Source of the DNA: Strongylocentrotus purpuratus
Lineage: Eukaryota > Echinodermata > Echinoidea > Camarodonta > Strongylocentrotidae
DNA length: 64,000 nt
Direction: 5' to 3'
NCBI RefSeq assembly: GCF_000002235.5
Contig: NW_022145596.1
Span: 2,269,352-2,333,351 of the forward strand
Numbering within the stretch: the first letter of the stretch is position 1; the number at the start of each line of letters is the position of its first letter. This document shows, one piece after another, positions 9,801 to 22,400 of this stretch. The position numbers and the translations under genes were made by a program. Below the pieces are notes generated by a model. That model was not told the DNA's origin and searched no databases. It saw nothing but the letters and a program-made list of their open reading frames with translations.

Positions 9801-12800
9801 TATAGCTCAATATTGGACTTGTCAGAGGACTTTCTTGATATCTCATGAAGATAACAATTTGGAGAATTGTTATCCTAAACATATACTTTGTTCTTATCTC
9901 CATGGCTTTTCATTTTATTTTTGTGTCGCCTGCGTAGCAAAAAGCGAGACATAAGCGCCGCTATTCCGGTGATTCCGGTGACGGCGACGGCGACGGCGGC
10001 CGTGGCGTCAACATCAAAAACTTAACCTAAGGTTAAGTTTTTGAATTTTTGATATAATTTTTAAAGTATAAGTTCTTAGTCAATGAAACTTTGACTATAG
10101 GGTAATCAAGTATCCCCAATCATGTGAGTAGAATTTCAGATCACCAAGTCAAGGTTAAAGGTCATTTCAGGTCAACAGACTTGGACTATGTTGAGGCATC
10201 AAGATTTTCAAAATGTTCTTCTTCGTTATTTTTCAACCGATTTTGATTCTGATTGTTTCATATGATAGGGCTAGGAGGGGTATTTAAAATTTCTACACAG
10301 AATTGTGAAATTCATTATTTATGCTAATTTTTGCAAAATTATTCGAAATCACAAAAAAGGCTTCTTCTCCTTCATTTCTCGACCGATTTTGATTTGGTTT
10401 GCTTTATATCGTAGAACTAACTTTGGTACACTAAACTTCTACACATAATTTTGAAATTGTTCTCCATTAATGAATTATGGTAATTTATGCAAATTTATTC
10501 CAAAAATAACAAAAATTGCTTCTTTTCCCTCATTTCTTGACTGATTTTGATTTGGCTTGGCTTATCTGGTAGAGCTAAATTTGGAACACTAAACTTCTAC
10601 ATAGAATTGTGAGATTTTGCTCCATTGATTAATTATGGTACTTTATGCAAATGAAATGAAATTATGTCCCTGCCAGGGCATCAAATTTTTATTTTTTGAC
10701 CAGTTCAAAAGTGTACCACATAAAATTTACGATATTTGTTGTTGCGAGATGCGAATGAGCGCTACGTCATTGACGTTCTGGTTTATCATATTGAATTGCG
10801 TTATGCAGGCGAGACCGCCGAGAGCATTTCCCTTGTTAGAACTAAGATTCTGGAGGTATAAGTTTTATTCAAAGATGAGCATGAAATGAAATTATCTGAA
10901 GTTTTAATTCATTTTCACACAAATGAGCCAGCAAAATTACTTTAAGAAGATTACGGTAAGAATTTAAAACAACATACACCTGTAGATGTTATTGATACTG
11001 TATACATCCTTAATACATATTTTTTTTAAAACTTATTGAGTGACCTTTTAATCTCCCTGTTTTCACGACCCTCACCCAACACCTAATGTCAGTGCTTTGA
11101 CCCCCCCCCCCCCAAACATGCATTTTAATCAGTACTCTTACCTTTGCTTTTGCCCCATGCAATACACCCAAATTTTATCAGATGAATGGGGTTTGTTTCT
11201 ACATTGATCCCACTTCCTTAAAAGAAATTAACAGATTAAAAGTCAACCCTTAATGAAATATATGCTGCTTTAGTGCAAGTAGTATATTTACATTTCATGT
11301 TTATGTCCACCATTAATCTACGTTTATTTACCTTGGTAAATAAAATCCTATGAATATTTGAATATATGAATAAAATTAATCAAGAGAGATTATATTACTA
11401 CGTTCACATCTCATGAAGATAACATCTCTGCTGGAAATTCAATCATCATTTTTTTTTCTTTTTGAAAAGATTTGATGTATTTTAGGTTTATTTGCAAAGC
11501 TGCATGTAAATAAACATTCAAAATAATTCAGGCAAAGATAACTGTACATTTAAAAGAGACAGATTTGAAATAGTTTGTCATATTCTATTTTTTTTAATCT
11601 GTCAAGCCTCAATAGGGTTTTTATGATGATCCCTTTTATTCTTATTTTGTATGAATTCAATTGATGTACCTTGTATTGCAAGGGCAAGACCTGTGTCCAA
11701 TTCCTCAAAAATTTCCATAATACACCTATTTTAATTAAGTTTCATTGGTTGCCAATAACGCAGAACATTGCATTCAAAATACTTATGATTGTTTATAAAG
11801 CATTGAATGGTCAAGCCCTAAATAATTTGTCTGAACTATTAGCTTTCAAATCACATCCATGTTCTTCTAACTTGCAAAGTACACAAGACGAGTTGCTTCT
11901 AAAGCTACATGTACCTCACACAAAAACAAAAGTTACTCTTGGAAATTGTGCTTTCAGTTGCCCCGCTCCAGAGCTTTGGAATAACTTACCACTAGACAAA
12001 GGAAAAGCCTCATCTGTTCATGTCTTAAAAGTCTTGTTGAAGATGCACTTGATTTTAGGAGCTTTTGAATAGTTTTTTTAAAATAAATTTGATTGTGTGT
12101 TTGTAAAGTAGCACTGTTAAGAGTTTCGTTTTCATCCTAGTGCAGTAGAGTATGTTTATATAGCAGCTGTGATATAAATTGATCCAATTATTATTATTAT
12201 TATTTTACCTTTGAAATGCTTTGTGCATAACTTAATGTTTGCATTTTTTTAACCTGAAGAATGAATAGAGACTGAAAGCATTCTACATGTCGGATAAATT
12301 CATTGGTTTCTCATTCACTAAAGACTTGGTTTGTAATTTTGGAAAGCGAATATACCCTTTAACTCTACAGGATACATGTAAGATACATTTAGAAGATATA
12401 CCTGTATGATATCCAGTGTTTACAACTCACACATGTATCCCTGGGGATTTGATCTTTAGAAAGGTTTTACATAAAATGTTTTTTTACTATTTTTTATTAT
12501 TGTATAAGCAGAGCTCCATGTTAGTGAACCCCACAAAGATTAGGTTCTTATATCATAAACTCTCCAGGTACTGAGAACCTTGAGTCGCTTCTTAGTCCTT
12601 ATAAAGATTGTAATTGACTTTACATACATTATCTACAATTATCACAAAAGATAAAATTGGTCGTGTACATGTAGCTCTATATTTTTCCATTTGGTTATTT
12701 ATTTCTTTATTTTTATGTTTTGCGAAAAAATTCTTTCTTCCCCAATACAACATTAAACAAGGCTGATAAAAAGCCGATTTAAATCGGTTTCCTGGTTTTT

Positions 12801-15800
12801 TTAATTTCTTTTCAATTTTTTTTTTCCTCCCGATTTTTTTTTCCTTTCCGATTTTATCCCGATTTTCCCGATTGTTCCCTTATTTTCTCTATTCTTCCCT
12901 ATTCCTCCCTATTTTTACCCAATTTTTTTCTTCTTCTTTTTCTTTCTTTCTTACTCAACTTTTAGTGCTCACTATCACCCCTGATTAAAACATATTCATA
13001 AGATAGGAAAAATGTATACAACATCACTTACAAAATATATTTTACAAACAATTGCAAAATATATGTTATCAACATTCAATATAAATTACTTGTGTTGTAC
13101 GTGCAAAAAAGAAAAAAACACAGTTAAACTAATTATATTAAATCTTGAAGAAATGGAGGTTTAGAATAAAATAGATCCCTGTACCCCACCCTCAACATAT
13201 ACAAGAACATACATGTACATGTATACAGGGACACACACTCCCAGTTATGCCATAGAGAGGAGAGAGGAGAGAGGAGCTGCAGTTCCTATTATTATTCTGA
13301 ATGTTTTTTAGATATTTTTTATGTATATATAAACATTTGATGAAGGCATTTCATTAGTTTATTAACACCTTCTTACTATTGCTTAAGTAAGAATTACCTA
13401 ATTCATTTTACTTTCTACAAAGAAAGATCTTACAAGTTTTGATCATTAGTTTCATTTTCTACCGTAAAGTTTTATGTACATGTTCTTTTAAAATGTATTA
13501 TTGTATTAGCATAGCTCTGTGTTAGTGAACCCAACAAAGATAAGGCTCTTATACCATATAAACTCTCCAGGTTATGAGAACCATTGGTTTTGGGTAGCTA
13601 AAGAAATAAGATATAAATATGGAAGTACGATGTTTACATCTCATAAAGATATCCATTTTATGTACTCAAAGTCATTAAATATCTTGTGATAAAAACTACA
13701 TTTTTTCTTGCTTCACCCCAATATGCATACATTTGTGTAAACTCACAGAGATGTAGGGCAAGATACTATTTTTACATTTTCTATTCCAAGGAACTCAAAC
13801 CATTCCTCTTAATTTCTGTAAAGGACATTATCACTTCTCAGTATGTAATCAAGCACATGTTGAACATTCACGTGTGAGGGCCAAAGAAAAGGTAGACTAA
13901 ATTAAAGCAATTCAATGTTTTCTTATCTTTTCGTTTTTAATATCAAAGAATTTTCATGCATGGCTTAATTTTAAGAGACTTTCTCCAATACCTGTATTTC
14001 TACTCAGCACTCACCAATTTCATTCCAGTAAAGAATGTTTGAGGTGTACGATGGTAACTCTTGCAGTTGTTATCAGTTTAAAGTTAGCATGTAGTTGAAC
14101 TTTAAACAATTTTTTCGGATGAACATCAGGTATCTATTCCCAAAACATCTGTTATGTACATTCTTAGTACCGTGTCCGTGATCTGTACCCCATGATCAAA
14201 AGAATTCAATTCACTTCTTTTTAGAACACTGTTGCTTTTCATGACTGATTCAGAGGGTGAAGCTTGTCTACCACTTGTATTTAGAGAGTATGAATCTTTT
14301 ACGTCATAGAGTCTAGCACTGCAATCCGACAGACCTTTCCTTCGCTACAGTCCCAGGCATTCCCCCACGATGTGTGTTTACCAACTATGAATCTTTTACA
14401 CCAATCAGTCTAGTAGTGTGACTCCTAGACCCTCCCTTCATACCACTGTCAATTCTCATTAAACTTAGAATGCTTCATTAATATACCAGTACAACATTAA
14501 TACACAAGCTCCGTTGGACTCCATAATTGATGTACCAATTTCCAGTCTAATTGTAAATTCATTCTCTTTGCTCTCTCTCTCTCTCTTCATCTCTCTTTCT
14601 GTTTGGTTCTCTCTAACTTGCTATTCTCACTCGATGGTGCCAGTCAATAAATACTTGATTCCTACTTTGTTTACTTTATGTGGAAAGGAGGGAGATCTTG
14701 TCTATCGATGAGGCTGATGTTTCTATATTTTTTCTCAGGTGGCCCCAGTTGCAGTGAAGACTCTGAAAAGAGAAGGTCTAAACCCGAGCTCCGCAAGATG
14801 AGGTTTGAGATGCTGCACAGAGAATATGAGGTAAATTCATATTTTTTTGTGTACTTGGATATACCTTGGAAGCAAATTTAGATGGATTTAATCTTGGATG
14901 TACCGGTACACGTATATCAAATACTGATGGAATGGCTTGCTTGTTGGAATCTATGGGATGTATTGCAAGATGTTTTATCAGTAATGAAACATTGTAGAAG
15001 AGAGCAGTTTGTCTGCCGTGTGAAGAAGTGCCCTTTCGATCAACTTTGGCCGAGGAGTTCAACCTTTAATTTATATTTACTGTATCTACTGGTACAAGTT
15101 ATTACTTCAGGATAATGTCATTTTAATTGCTTGTGGATTTATGGATGATACTGCAGTGCTCTGTGCAACATACCGTAGTGGAAACTGTATATATTGAGAT
15201 GAATTATTGCAGTAAAGTCTCTGAATATGATAGATATACACATTCTCATCTTATATTTTCAGTAGGTTTGAATGTTGTGAATTGCAACTTACCTAACCAA
15301 TGCATTTTTGTTTGTATATTATGGTATGCATGTAATTCTTTTTTTTTTCTTCAGTTCTATGTTTCAGAGTCAACATCTAATCACTCTAAACACATTGAAA
15401 TAAAATTTGATTTATGCAGTCTTTTTCACTTTTTGAATTACTGAATATACTTTTAGCTAGACAACATGCAATTTTGTGTGATAAATTATTTATCGCCGGA
15501 TACTCCAAGACTGTTTGCATAGCAGAAATGTCATATCACCTACATAGTTTGTGCTTTATTCATTTTTCTGGAATAACAGATACCGGCAATGTCAAATGAA
15601 ACTTGCTATCACAAAAGGACAAATGTAAGGATTTTGATGAAAGTATCTTAATTCCTTTTCAGACAAATGTAGCTGTTATCATTCAATACAAATACTGAAT
15701 TCTTATTTCTTGGTATTGTGAACTAGGATGATATCATTAGATAATTAATTGAAAGATCTGGTTTATGGTATTTAATTTATTATCAAATAGTTTTAGGGTT

Positions 15801-18800
15801 CTTAATTGTCATGTACGACTATTCTTTAATCACTTCTATTTTCACTCCATCAATCCAGGCTGAAATTGAAACTCTCCAAACTGAAGTAGCAAGGCTCAGG
15901 GCCAAGAATTCCCAACTTGAAAAACTGAAATGCAAGGAGGGAACACACCCCTCAACATCAGTAGTTCAGTCCACCCATCAACTAATTTCAACAAGTGGGT
16001 CTAATAGTCTGAAAAGTTATCAGGATGATACCACTACAATGGAGGGGAGCTCAAGTCATTCAGATCAGAAGAACTTCTCAGTGGATAATTTTATGTTGCT
16101 GACACAGAAATTGAAGAAGACCGCCAATGCTTATCAGAAGCTGAAGGCTGAGATGGAAAGAGTGAGACAAGTAAGAATTCTTTTTTTTTCCTGAGTATTT
16201 AATTTTGTTTTAAATTACCTTTTCTGGAGCTATCGTATTTCGTGCCTCTTTCACAGTCATGGCTAATTTAATTTTTTTAATTTAAAAATTCTCAGTTTTC
16301 TAAAAATGTGAAAAGGAAAATCCCTGTGATATGTTTTTGACTAGTATGACACTTTGTTAATTTTATATACCTGTAGTTATGAGGCTACATAGAGATCATG
16401 AAATCTGAAGTCCCAAATCGTGCATTCTTCGAGCAATCATATATATATATATATATATATATTTAATACATGAACTTGGAGTTATTGAAAGCTTTATGAG
16501 AAGTCAGAAATGATACCAAATGAACAAATTGTACCATTATCACCATTACTAAGAATGAAACCTAATCTGAATATCAATTAAAAAATATATTTGTAAAAGA
16601 CAAAAATTATAGAGTAACATATGAATTGTAGATTGATACTTTTGAACATTATAAATTGACGTAAGAGAAATGCAGAAAAGAAGAACATAAATCGGCAACA
16701 ACAACAAAAAGGATATAAGAATGAAGTTCCATGAAAATGAGATTAAGACAATGAGGAGAAATTGTTTGGTAAAAGGGTAAGAAGCAGTCTACGAGTATAC
16801 ATAAAAAGAACAGAAACTAGAAGTAAGGACTTATACTTTTCTTGAAAGAAATAGGGGGAGAAGGAGAAAGGGCCTGTCATAGGATACAGAAGAAGCCCTG
16901 AAGAAGAGAAACCTGTCAGAATGAGTTCCTTCCTTCATTCCTATGATGTGGAAGAAGTCAATGACATTGTTTAGAGGTTGGTTGGGGGATACTACGTGGG
17001 TTTGTTAGGGTGTGAGACGGAGGTGATGCAGCGCGTGATACGCACCAGAAATGTGTCAAACCACTACCGCATTTGGCTCTGCATTAATAATAAGGAACCT
17101 GTCTTATCCTGATGTGCTCATTGACTCAAACTGGTGTTATTGGGGCATACCAAAGCTATTGTAAATAAATTAAGAGGACGGGTTAAGAAAATACAGTAAT
17201 GTGTAATAAGAGTATTTATATAAACCAATATACTATTGAAAATGCTCAAGGCTCATTTGCTATTCATACTTACAAGAAAATACGGTAATGTATTGAAACA
17301 TTTATTTATAAACATTGTCATCCCATTACCCCAAGCTCATTAGGTATTTATGCTGAGCTGAAAATGTTATTGAACATCAAAGAACCAAATGTCTTGAGCT
17401 GTTTTTATGCTTCTCTGTTGTTCTATGTACCATTACCATTCTATTGATATGTTGAATGATTATCATTATACTGACTTTGAGCCTATCCAGCATATGGGTT
17501 TTCAAGCTGATCAGGATTATAAGCTAGTGGATTTTCATCTTTATTCATATAACTTTTATTAGTTTATAAAATGTTGTTATTCAGAGTATGCTTGAATGTA
17601 CTTTCAGAATCACATGAATGGATAATTTTGTGTTGTCATTGAATATCTTAGATCATAATTTTTGTTATTGTTGACCACAAAAAAAAAATTGGCATTACAA
17701 ATATGGATTTATTTCTTGTATTTCAGGATAACACTCAGTTGAGAGACACTAGTGCAGGATACCTTAGAGAGATTGGAAGACTCAAACAAACACTCACAGG
17801 TAGATCACCAAGAAAGTAAGTCATTTTTTTCTTTATCGTGATAAATGCAATTAAGCTGTAGATCCTTTCGTTCCAGAATAAACCTTAGTGTTATATGAGA
17901 CTTCCATCTGTATCTGTTCAATGCTGTCATTTTTCTTTGCATGTCTCTCAACTCTTCTTCAAAAAATTATTCTGGTTATTTAATTTTAAACATCATCTCT
18001 TGAATATTAATGCAACAAGGACTAATTGAAAATAATCTCAATTTGGCACACTGACCAAGAACATTGAATTTGTGAGACTTTGTAGAGCAAGCACAATGAG
18101 CACCCAGCAGAGGTAGATACTAGAGCTATACTAGAAGAAGAAAAACATCATTGTCAATAACCTATAATTGTTTTTTTATTTTTTTATTTTTTTATATTTG
18201 CCTTTGATGCCCAAGTTCCTTCTTTTTTTTTCTTCTGTGCAAATTAGTTGAAGCTTTAATTGGCAGTGTAGAATCATCTGTTTAATTTTTTTGAGCTTAA
18301 CAGATTTAATTTCTCAGTGTTTCTGTTATGATGATGAAGTAATGATTTCTTGAATCTTCATACATATATATATATATATATATGAAGATAATATCTATCA
18401 TCGAAAGAGGAGAAGAATTAGAATAGCCAAAGAGAAGATGCTACCCAGTGTGTGTGCAGGGATGGAAAGGGAAGAAAGGGAATTCTATAGATCTCACCTT
18501 ACAGTGAGAAAATTATTAATTGATTTCTTGAATGCTGCCCTCTCTAGGTAGCCCTTTTACAAAATTGAATGATTTAATTACAACTCTTATGTACAAGAAA
18601 TATGAAGGAAATCATTGGTTGATCTACAATTCTCTTTGCAGTAGGAGATGAATCTTTTTTATTGTTTGTATATTTGATAGTTTTTGTTTTTTTTTGGGGG
18701 GGGGGAGGGATTGGGATATCTATTTTTCCTCTCTTTTTATTCTGAACAATAGCAGTGGCAATGACCGAAAAAGATATTTGTAAAGGTGGATGTAGTCTCA

Positions 18801-19445
18801 TTTTTTTAAAGCATTTGCAAAAAAGTACAAATTCTTCATATAGTAATACATGTACATGTATCCTAGTTGACCTTGATTGTATTGTAAGTGTTATTTATGC
18901 ATCTACAAATGCTTTGATTCAATATACATGTATGGTACATGTGTATTTGTTTTGAAGCACAAATCTAATTGATGCTTACATTTACAGTATTCACACCAAA
19001 ATTACTTATTTCCAGTATGTAGCAGAAATGAACTAATTCACACATTTCAGTTATGGTAGGTCTATTCTTAGAAAGAATTATCATTCATCGTTTATTGAGC
19101 CTATTTTACTCTGCTTCTTTGAAATCTAATAGAGATTCAAGTGAACTTGAGTAAGGGAGAAAAACAAAAGTGCTCCAATCATTTTCTGCATATCAAATGT
19201 CTTTAAAGTAGTTATGGAACCAGAAATTGTGAATGTTACTATATTTTTTATGGGTACAGTAATTTGCATGTTCAAAACTATTGTATAAATTGAGTAATCC
19301 ATCAATCTCTTGTTTTTCAAATATGTATGAAATTATTGCAACCCTGACATGAAATTACCATTAACCAGGAGCTGTAGCCATGTACCCCTGGGACTCTTCA
19401 AAACCATAAACCTTGTTATCATCTTTATAGCAAGCTACCTAATTA

Positions 19446-19482
<37 letters not shown>

Positions 19483-22400
19483 AATTAATCAGCTTGAAAC
19501 TGTCAATTACGTCTCTATGACCATCCCAAACACATTAACACATGAATGAAAAGAAACCTATTAATAATTGAAAGGTTGTGAGACCTTTCCAAAATCATCA
19601 TCATCAAATTAATCAGCTTGAAACTGTCAATTACGTCTCTATGACCATCCCAAACACATTAACACATGAATGAAAAGAAACTAATTGAAAGGTTGTGAGA
19701 CCTTTCCAAAATCATCATAAACCCCATCAAATATGATGAAACCTTCCTCAGCATATTCCTGTCTATAAAGACCACATGTTATGTTTCCTTTGAATATTGT
19801 TTCTCATTGAAACATGTACTAAAGGAACCTGCACCTAAAGATCACTTGCCTATAAAGACTACCCTTTTTCCCCCACCTTTTATGAGCAGTCTTTATGAAC
19901 AGGTTTTACTCTATCCTGCTGCGGCATTGGTGGTCATAAAAGAAGGCATACAAATAAACAAAAATAACAGTTTCAATGATTGTTAATCCAAGTTGTAGTT
20001 TACATGTTTATCTCCTTAAACTTGTATGGCTGCAGTCTGCAGGTGTGTAGGTAGGATCATAGGACGGGCCCTCATAAAGATGTTGAAATACAATGTGCTC
20101 AGTGAAATACACTAACTGTTAAGAAACACATTCAAATGCTTGATTTCTTATATGTTTGAGCCTAATTTGACCAAGTGTGTAATGCTGGTACAAAAGAACA
20201 TAATAGAAAGAAAAATGATAGAAAGTGGGATCAACTGATAGTTGAATTCAAAATTGATACCTTTTTAAGGCTGTCTGTACTAGTGTGGACAGGAGGTATT
20301 AGACCTCCCAGCTAGGTCACTGACAGGTGGTTATCTCATCAACTCAGCTCTCAACTAACATAAGAAATAGAGGATCATAGGGGACCAACAGGCACCGATT
20401 AGGCATTGTTTTCTATATAGAGGGAGCAAGTAGCTACAAGTAGTACAGTGGGGCTTTAATGCTTGCATGTTCAGTCCAAAAACGCACATACTGAAAAGTA
20501 CATATCCTCATCTCATTAATTTATCATCCAACCATTTATTGGTGCGTCTGCCGATCTTATAGTGTGACATACTAGTAATTAGCAAATGTGTTATTGTCTC
20601 TTTTTACCTCCTAATGAAGTCAACTTTCAGGCATGAATTACAATACTCTTTGATCTCAAGGTAAAATCACCCCTCTCAACCCTGATATCAATTTTCTAAT
20701 TGAGTGCAATTGAGAAGAAATTTGTTTTTCTTTTTATGTTTCATGACATGCTTCATTGGAATTCTATATCACAAAACAAAAATTCAATGCCGGTATGACC
20801 TTTCCATACCATGTTCATGGCTAGTTCATTGAATGTTTAATGCCATTTGTATTATATCTGAAGAAGCATTTTTCCAATGATTTAGCATGCTCATGATTGC
20901 CTTGAATTCTGCATTCTGAAAATTTGTATTTTTTCTCCTTGATTAATAAGATTAAAAACAGCTTTACAAAAACTTTCCTAGACGCTACGAAGCATTTTTT
21001 TAATAAGATAAACATTTGTTGACAACTTAACACTGAAGAAGTCGTTATCTATTCTGAGAATAAAAGTAACAACAACAACTAATGCAGAAATGGAGTCCTT
21101 TCCATTTCTGTTTTTGAAAGCTATTTGTTAGTGCTTTCCAGTAGGTTCCTGTTTCATTTCATAATTTTGATCTTACTTTGTCAACTATATTCTTTATTGT
21201 GCAAACAATTGTTATATGAAATGAAGAAATAAATCAATCAATCAAATCAACAACAAAAAATTGATAACAAGTTTTGGCCTACAAGTACAGGCCAAGGTGT
21301 CCATTTGGAAGTATGCAGGAACTACAAGCTTACTGAGAGTCCAGTTTATAAAATATAAAACTTGACAGTTGTGGTAACTTTAGCAGATAATTTGTTGACT
21401 GCTCTTTAGTTTATAAGTTAGATGCAAGTCATTGATGATGACTGAACATGTAAAACTTATTGAATTTGTCACGCCGTTGGGTCACAGACAATTCCCTTGT
21501 CCTCAGCATAGGGGTGCTGAGACACTCCCCCTTCCCTCTAAATTATGCATGATATTTGTGGGTGCAAGTCAAGCACCCTGCTTAATATTTCATGACTGTT
21601 TACACTCTCGGCTATCAGCATCTATTCTAGAGGCTGAATGGTCACCACAAAAGAAAGTTTGGACCACAATTGGGCTGATCAATAATCGGCCTTTGTCGGT
21701 AGCTCTGCCCCAGACATGCTTTACCCCTCTGCTTTCCTTGTTAGTGATGTAACTATTGTTTTGCCGACAATGATGCGGTTTGCCTGGCTAGCTCAGATCA
21801 TCCGTAGGATAAAATAGCATCAGCTTTAGGATCATATGTTATACTGAATGTTGTGAACAGATAGTACCAGCATTCTCGACTAGGGTTGATATAAATTTTC
21901 TAAAATATATCATTGTTGACATTTACTTTCATGAAATTTATTATTTTCGAAGTGTGAATTAGCATACCTAGCAGTACTACATGTGTTTAAAGCCCATCTG
22001 TACTAGTTTGGCCAGGAGGGATTAGACTTCCCTGCAAGGTCACTGACAGGTGGTTATCTGATCAAATCAGCTCTCAATTAACATAAGAAAAAGGGGGTCA
22101 TGGGGGACCAACAGGCACCGATTAGGCATTGTTTGCTATATAGAGGGCGCAAGTTGCTATAAGTAGTGCAGTGGGGCTTTAAAAGAGTAATATATTGATC
22201 AGTTTCATGTCTTCTATATCTAGGGAAGCTTTGTATTCCTTTCTGTTTCTTGTGTGTGATAAATGGAGAAGTAATGTATTTATAGATGATAAGAGGAGCG
22301 GATTGATCTAGCCGATAAGCTTCAGTTACTTTTTAATCCCATAATTGTTTAAGTGGACAGACCTTGGAATGTAACATTTTGACTTGTAAACATCCTTCCG

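Larger units (their letters stand above)
8904..14738 (+). other. RNF219 intron 2
   Basis: 5,835 bp. It contains a repeat element with internal tandem units (about 9923-10850), a LINE 3'-end remnant (11650-12205), a pyrimidine-rich patch with CCCGATTT-type units (12770-12950) and two diverged copies of a segment (about 12500-12586 and 13503-13590). No further coding exon was recognised. Confidence 0.8.

Noticed and set aside
21432..21752. 106-codon frame in RNF219 intron 5
   Set aside because: No homology and not flanked by matching splice sites; RNF219 exons 5 and 6 join in frame without it.
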